DNA from: Leptolyngbya sp. PLA1 | GTDB lineage: Bacteria > Planctomycetota > Phycisphaerae > Phycisphaerales > UBA1924 | Length of the DNA stretch: 64,000 bases | Direction: 5' to 3' | NCBI GenBank assembly: GCA_021405315.1 | Contig: QWIH01000020.1 | Location: forward strand, 17,336-81,335 | Shown here: one piece after another, positions 60,517-64,000 of the stretch | Numbering within the stretch: the stretch's first letter is position 1 | Layout of the letters: every line of letters begins with the position of its first letter | Notes under the pieces: generated by a model | The model's input: only the letters and a program-made list of their open reading frames with translations | Databases searched by the model: none | Told to the model about the DNA's origin: nothing | Program-made: the position numbers and the translations under genes

Positions 60517-63500
60517 GTGAAGCACCGACTCATCATTGGGAGTATCGGCCTTCTCGCCTGTGCTGGGACTCTCTGCGCACAGCCAGCCCCGCCCGTGAAG
60601 CCGCACCTGTTTATGTGGCCCCAGGCGGTCAACGTGAGCGGTTCGATCACACCAGAACCGATGTCGGCCATCCCGATCGTGCGCGATGATCGCAACACAG
60701 GTGAGAATCACGGCACGGTCTACACGCCCGAACAGGCCGCCGCGTTCGCGTACAACGAACTGCGAGACGCCGACATCGGGGGCTGGATCAGCCGTGACCA
60801 CCTCGCGCTCTTCCCGCGGTACATCGGGGCCGACCTGTTCGTGGCCGACGCGCCGAGCCCCGCGCCCTATCACCCCGACACCGACCCCCGCACCGTGCGA
60901 GGGTCGGCCGTCCCTGGTTACAACCCCTGGCCCTCGGCGTGGACGTTCTTCTACCCCGATGACAGACTTGATGGACTTCTCGATGTGAGGCCGACCCCGT
61001 ATCAGGGTGAGATCGCCTTCCCGACGTCCGAACAGGACTCCTCGACTGTTAACGGCGTCGTGCATTACGCGCCGGGTGCCGGCAACCGCTCGTTCCGACA
61101 CCCCTTCCTCGTGAACGCAACGACGGACTCGCCTCTGCGTGGGTACATGCTGCGCTATGCAGTCGAACTCCGCGACCGGCTTGAGAACTCGGATCGCGCA
61201 AACCTCCAAGCAGTGCAGGGCGTTACTCCCTGTGCCCAGCCCACGTTCATCTTCGACGCCGAGCAGGCGCACGTCGTTCAGCGGCCCGACAAGCACAGTT
61301 GCATCTACATGCTGTGGTTCCTGACGCAGGCCACAGTCCCGGGGAACCCGGATCAGTTCATCTGGGACACGTTCAAAGTGCCCGGCTCAGTCGGTTGGGT
61401 CGCGCCCACGATGTCCGAGATCTACGAGAATCGTGTGATTCCCAACGGCAGTGACCCCAGCGGCACTACCGGCTTTGCCACCACCACCGGCAAGACACTC
61501 GCGGAGTTGTACGGCGAGGAGGTTGATCGCCAGAACCCGCCGATGAGTCTCCAAACGTGGCCCACTTCGCCAACGGAAGAACAGCAGAAAGTTCAGTATT
61601 GGCCGAGGAACCCGTCAGACCCGGCTGCGGAGCGAACGAACCTTTCCGAAATGCTCGCGTTGTACGCTAGCTCGCCTTCCATACTCCCCGACCATCCCGC
61701 CGTCCGCGGCATCATGCTCTGGTGGATGGAGGTCTGCGCCAAGGCCGAGGGCGCGATCTGGGAGAACGCCGTGTTCGGGCCGCTGCATGCGCAGTTCCCC
61801 GACTCAAAGTTCATCAACTACACGCAAATGACAGTGGATGGCAGGGTGGATGCGTCCAGCACCGTTCACGACATGAGCCAGTTGCCCACGCCGGGTTGGC
61901 CGGAGAGCGATGCGCGGCAGAGCCCGGCGTCCGGGGCACCGCTCATCGACGCCCTGCCCCGTGCGGTGTGGAGCACCTCCGGCGCCAACAGCCAGTGGCG
62001 TGACGGCGGGCCGATGGACGAGAATGGAAAGCAACGCCGCGTGAACTTCTTCCCCCAGCACATCCAGGGCCAGACGGGGGCGATCGCGGAGAAGGTGATG
62101 GACTCGCCGGACCTGTACTGGCGGGGCTTGGCGGAGCGCGACTTTGACCCATACGTGCAAGCGGACCTGGGGGCGTACCCGAATAGCCTCCCGTACGCCG
62201 TCCAGGCCGCCAACAAGCGGCTCTTGCGGATGCCCGACCCGTCGCTTCCCTCCTGGGCGCAGTTGTCGCCGATCGTGAACTACGAGCCCGCGAGGTGGAG
62301 CCTGGACTGGTTCCACTGGCGGCACCAGGTCATCTTCCAGAACATGCTGGAGTACCGGCACACGGTGGAGTCGGCGATCAACAGCGACCACGTCGCCGCG
62401 GGTCCGAACGGAACGACGATCGTTCAGCACGGGAGGCGCCAGGCGGCGATGGTGCCGTGGCTCTATCAGCAACTGACGGACGGGACCGAGGAGGGCACGC
62501 CCTCCGCCGAGGACCTTGAGGCGCTGTGGATTCAGAACTGGTCTCCTCGCCTGCGAACGCTCATGGCAATGCTCAGAGGGAAGGATGGCCCGCACGCGGA
62601 GAATGAACCCGCGCGACAGTGGGCGGCCTTCATGGCAACGGCGCACCCGGACCTTGGGTACCCGGTGATGTGGAAGCGGACGGAGCGCCAGCGAGACCAG
62701 GTCTACCTTGCGAGAGTGAGCGACTACAGATTTGCCACGCCCGACGTTGCGGTCCCCGCGGAAGACTACGACGCAGAGCGGTTAAACGACACGCTGCGCC
62801 GCGTCGCTGGTGAGGCGCAGATCGAGTACACGGTCGAAAATGTTGGCGACAGTGGGGCGGCGCCGGTCTCGGACTATCCCGGGCAGGTCACGCGGACCGA
62901 GGTTGATGTCACGATCTACAACTTCAACGAGGGATGGCGAGCGGTTTGCAGCCAGCCCCTCGGGGCTGGCGCGTCGACCGCCGCGCCGGAGGTCCTGCTC
63001 GACACGGGCAACAGCCCGCAACTCGGGGGAGCGTTCGAGGTGTATGTCGAAGCGACGGCGGAGGTCATTGGGGAAGAATCCAGCGATCCACCGCCCATGG
63101 GGCTGATCGCCATGGGCGTGCAGGCGTTGCACTGGGGGAGCGACGAGACGCCAACCAGGCCGGAGGTGCCCCCGTCGTGGCGGCTGCTTCCACTCGAAGT
63201 TCACGATGATGCCGGACAGCCCATCTACGCAGCGCCGATGCAGACCTGTGAAGATTGCTGGGCAAGCGCAAGTGTGACCCAACAGGCTTACACCCGGACC
63301 GCGCGCGTACGACGGAAGTTCGTGCTGCGCGAAGAGGACTTCCTGCCCGGGGATCCGTTTGGCGCCCACTACACCAGGCCATCCACGACCACGCCGGGGG
63401 CGAGCGAGATGAGGCTGCGCATCATTCAGTCGTGCCCTGGCGCCGTGTTCCTTCGGACGTCGATCGACCTTGTGCAGGTTGTCCCCGTTTGCGGCTTTGA

Positions 63501-64000
63501 ACTCCTGTCGGCCGGTGCTCCGACGCCCGCGGGCGTGCCGGACGGCCCCGGGCCCGCCATCATTCCCGAGCCCACCGCGGCTCAGGACGCGTTGTACATC
63601 GATGCGCTCTCCGCCCGGCAGGCTGGGCTCGTCGCGCCCCAGTGGCGCGGCCCGACGGCTGAGGCGGTGGGTGGCATGTCGCCTGCTGCGTTTGAGGATT
63701 ACCTGGACGCCATCAGCGATCCGGGATGGTCCGCGCCCGTGAACCCCCGCGAGGCCTTCGTCGATGCGAACGACCCCGGCCTCGTGTTCCTCAACTCTTC
63801 GTTCTGTCACTTGACCCCCGCGACTCCGGGCGACTTCGAACCCGGCTCGCTCGTGATCAGGCTCCCGACCTGGGTCCGTGCGGACAGCGCTACGGCGCTT
63901 CCCGTAGAGGTGCGACTTGTCGGATCGAGTGCAACTTATAACTACGCCACGGCGATGCAGATTGGCCTTCGGCAGGTTGCCGCCACCGCGCATGTTAATG
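60517..64000 (+). CDS. very large secreted protein, unknown function (cut by window edge)
   Basis: A frame open for 1,161 codons runs from GTG 60517 to the right edge without a stop; it was checked line by line because each 60-nt line starts on a codon boundary. An AGGAGAG site (60507-60513) precedes the GTG. The signal peptide is VKHRLIIGSIGLLACAGTLC with AQP at the cleavage site. The middle part (AVRGIMLWWMEVCAKAEGAI and NYTQMTVDG) has the feel of a TIM-barrel-like glycoside hydrolase. The later part (residues 760-1160) is beta-rich. No catalytic pair can be named. It follows the PEP-CTERM pair by 33 nt. Confidence 0.7.
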   Translation, partial: MKHRLIIGSIGLLACAGTLCAQPAPPVKPHLFMWPQAVNVSGSITPEPMSAIPIVRDDRNTGENHGTVYTPEQAAAFAYNELRDADIGGWISRDHLALFPRYIGADLFVADAPSPAPYHPDTDPRTVRGSAVPGYNPWPSAWTFFYPDDRLDGLLDVRPTPYQGEIAFPTSEQDSSTVNGVVHYAPGAGNRSFRHPFLVNATTDSPLRGYMLRYAVELRDRLENSDRANLQAVQGVTPCAQPTFIFDAEQAHVVQRPDKHSCIYMLWFLTQATVPGNPDQFIWDTFKVPGSVGWVAPTMSEIYENRVIPNGSDPSGTTGFATTTGKTLAELYGEEVDRQNPPMSLQTWPTSPTEEQQKVQYWPRNPSDPAAERTNLSEMLALYASSPSILPDHPAVRGIMLWWMEVCAKAEGAIWENAVFGPLHAQFPDSKFINYTQMTVDGRVDASSTVHDMSQLPTPGWPESDARQSPASGAPLIDALPRAVWSTSGANSQWRDGGPMDENGKQRRVNFFPQHIQGQTGAIAEKVMDSPDLYWRGLAERDFDPYVQADLGAYPNSLPYAVQAANKRLLRMPDPSLPSWAQLSPIVNYEPARWSLDWFHWRHQVIFQNMLEYRHTVESAINSDHVAAGPNGTTIVQHGRRQAAMVPWLYQQLTDGTEEGTPSAEDLEALWIQNWSPRLRTLMAMLRGKDGPHAENEPARQWAAFMATAHPDLGYPVMWKRTERQRDQVYLARVSDYRFATPDVAVPAEDYDAERLNDTLRRVAGEAQIEYTVENVGDSGAAPVSDYPGQVTRTEVDVTIYNFNEGWRAVCSQPLGAGASTAAPEVLLDTGNSPQLGGAFEVYVEATAEVIGEESSDPPPMGLIAMGVQALHWGSDETPTRPEVPPSWRLLPLEVHDDAGQPIYAAPMQTCEDCWASASVTQQAYTRTARVRRKFVLREEDFLPGDPFGAHYTRPSTTTPGASEMRLRIIQSCPGAVFLRTSIDLVQVVPVCGFELLSAGAPTPAGVPDGPGPAIIPEPTAAQDALYIDALSARQAGLVAPQWRGPTAEAVGGMSPAAFEDYLDAISDPGWSAPVNPREAFVDANDPGLVFLNSSFCHLTPATPGDFEPGSLVIRLPTWVRADSATALPVEVRLVGSSATYNYATAMQIGLRQVAATAHVN

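Noticed and set aside
1..64000. CRISPR array, rRNA genes, insertion sequences
   Set aside because: No regularly spaced direct repeats, rRNA-like stretches or transposase frames with terminal inverted repeats were seen.

Overview
The window is a very GC-rich chromosomal segment with genes packed on both strands. It is most like a planctomycete of the class Phycisphaerae. The clues are secreted proteases ending in a dockerin-like EF-hand pair, C-termini of the PEP-CTERM type, CxxC...CPECG zinc-ribbon membrane proteins, and a Gram-negative envelope set (kdsA, lgt, an outer-membrane barrel). The assignment rests on protein resemblance read by eye; no database search was possible.

Layout. 1-4035 (minus): three SPFH/HflKC-type membrane proteins, the last cut by the left edge. 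4398-7285 (plus): an ABC-2 permease, a small membrane protein and a DegT/DnrJ aminotransferase. 7248-9994 (minus): lgt, a TatD hydrolase and kdsA. 10071-12247 (plus): an ABC exporter pair. 12244-19933: a YhhQ-type transporter, nnrD, a transglutaminase, a DUF255 thioredoxin-like protein and hypothetical proteins. 20039-23857: galE diverging from a thrS operon that starts with a threonine-rich leader peptide and attenuator. 23876-33901: a dockerin-tailed carboxypeptidase, gamma-glutamyltransferase, a cytochrome c-sugar dehydrogenase fusion, ispD, a plant-type ferredoxin-NADP reductase and an aldose epimerase. 34111-44554: a coiled-coil membrane protein, an ECF sigma/anti-sigma pair, a pseudopilin, a cyclophilin, a porin-like protein, tRNA-Ala, a DMT transporter, an SPFH-GYF protein beside a broken zinc-ribbon partner, and tRNA-Thr. 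44602-52706: a dockerin metalloprotease, class I aldolase, a GT87-like enzyme, an MBL hydrolase, a DUF4139-like protein, an RND adaptor and tRNA-Val.

52633 to about 58400 is an integrated island. A frameshifted tyrosine integrase ends inside tRNA-Val. Upstream of it, reading toward it, are a HigBA toxin-antitoxin pair and a string of short overlapping DNA-binding genes. At the far side, on the opposite strand, lies a deletion scar of a type I restriction system. From 58436 to the right edge are two tandem secreted PEP-CTERM-like paralogs and the first ~1,160 codons of a large secreted protein of unknown function.

The most interesting signal is at 21234-21337. A 15-codon ORF with six consecutive Thr codons is followed by mutually exclusive hairpins and a terminator, placed ahead of the zinc-ribbon gene and thrS. 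It looks like ribosome-mediated attenuation of threonyl-tRNA synthetase. A second general pattern is a TAnnnT -10-like box only 5-10 nt before many start codons, which suggests that many transcripts here are leaderless.
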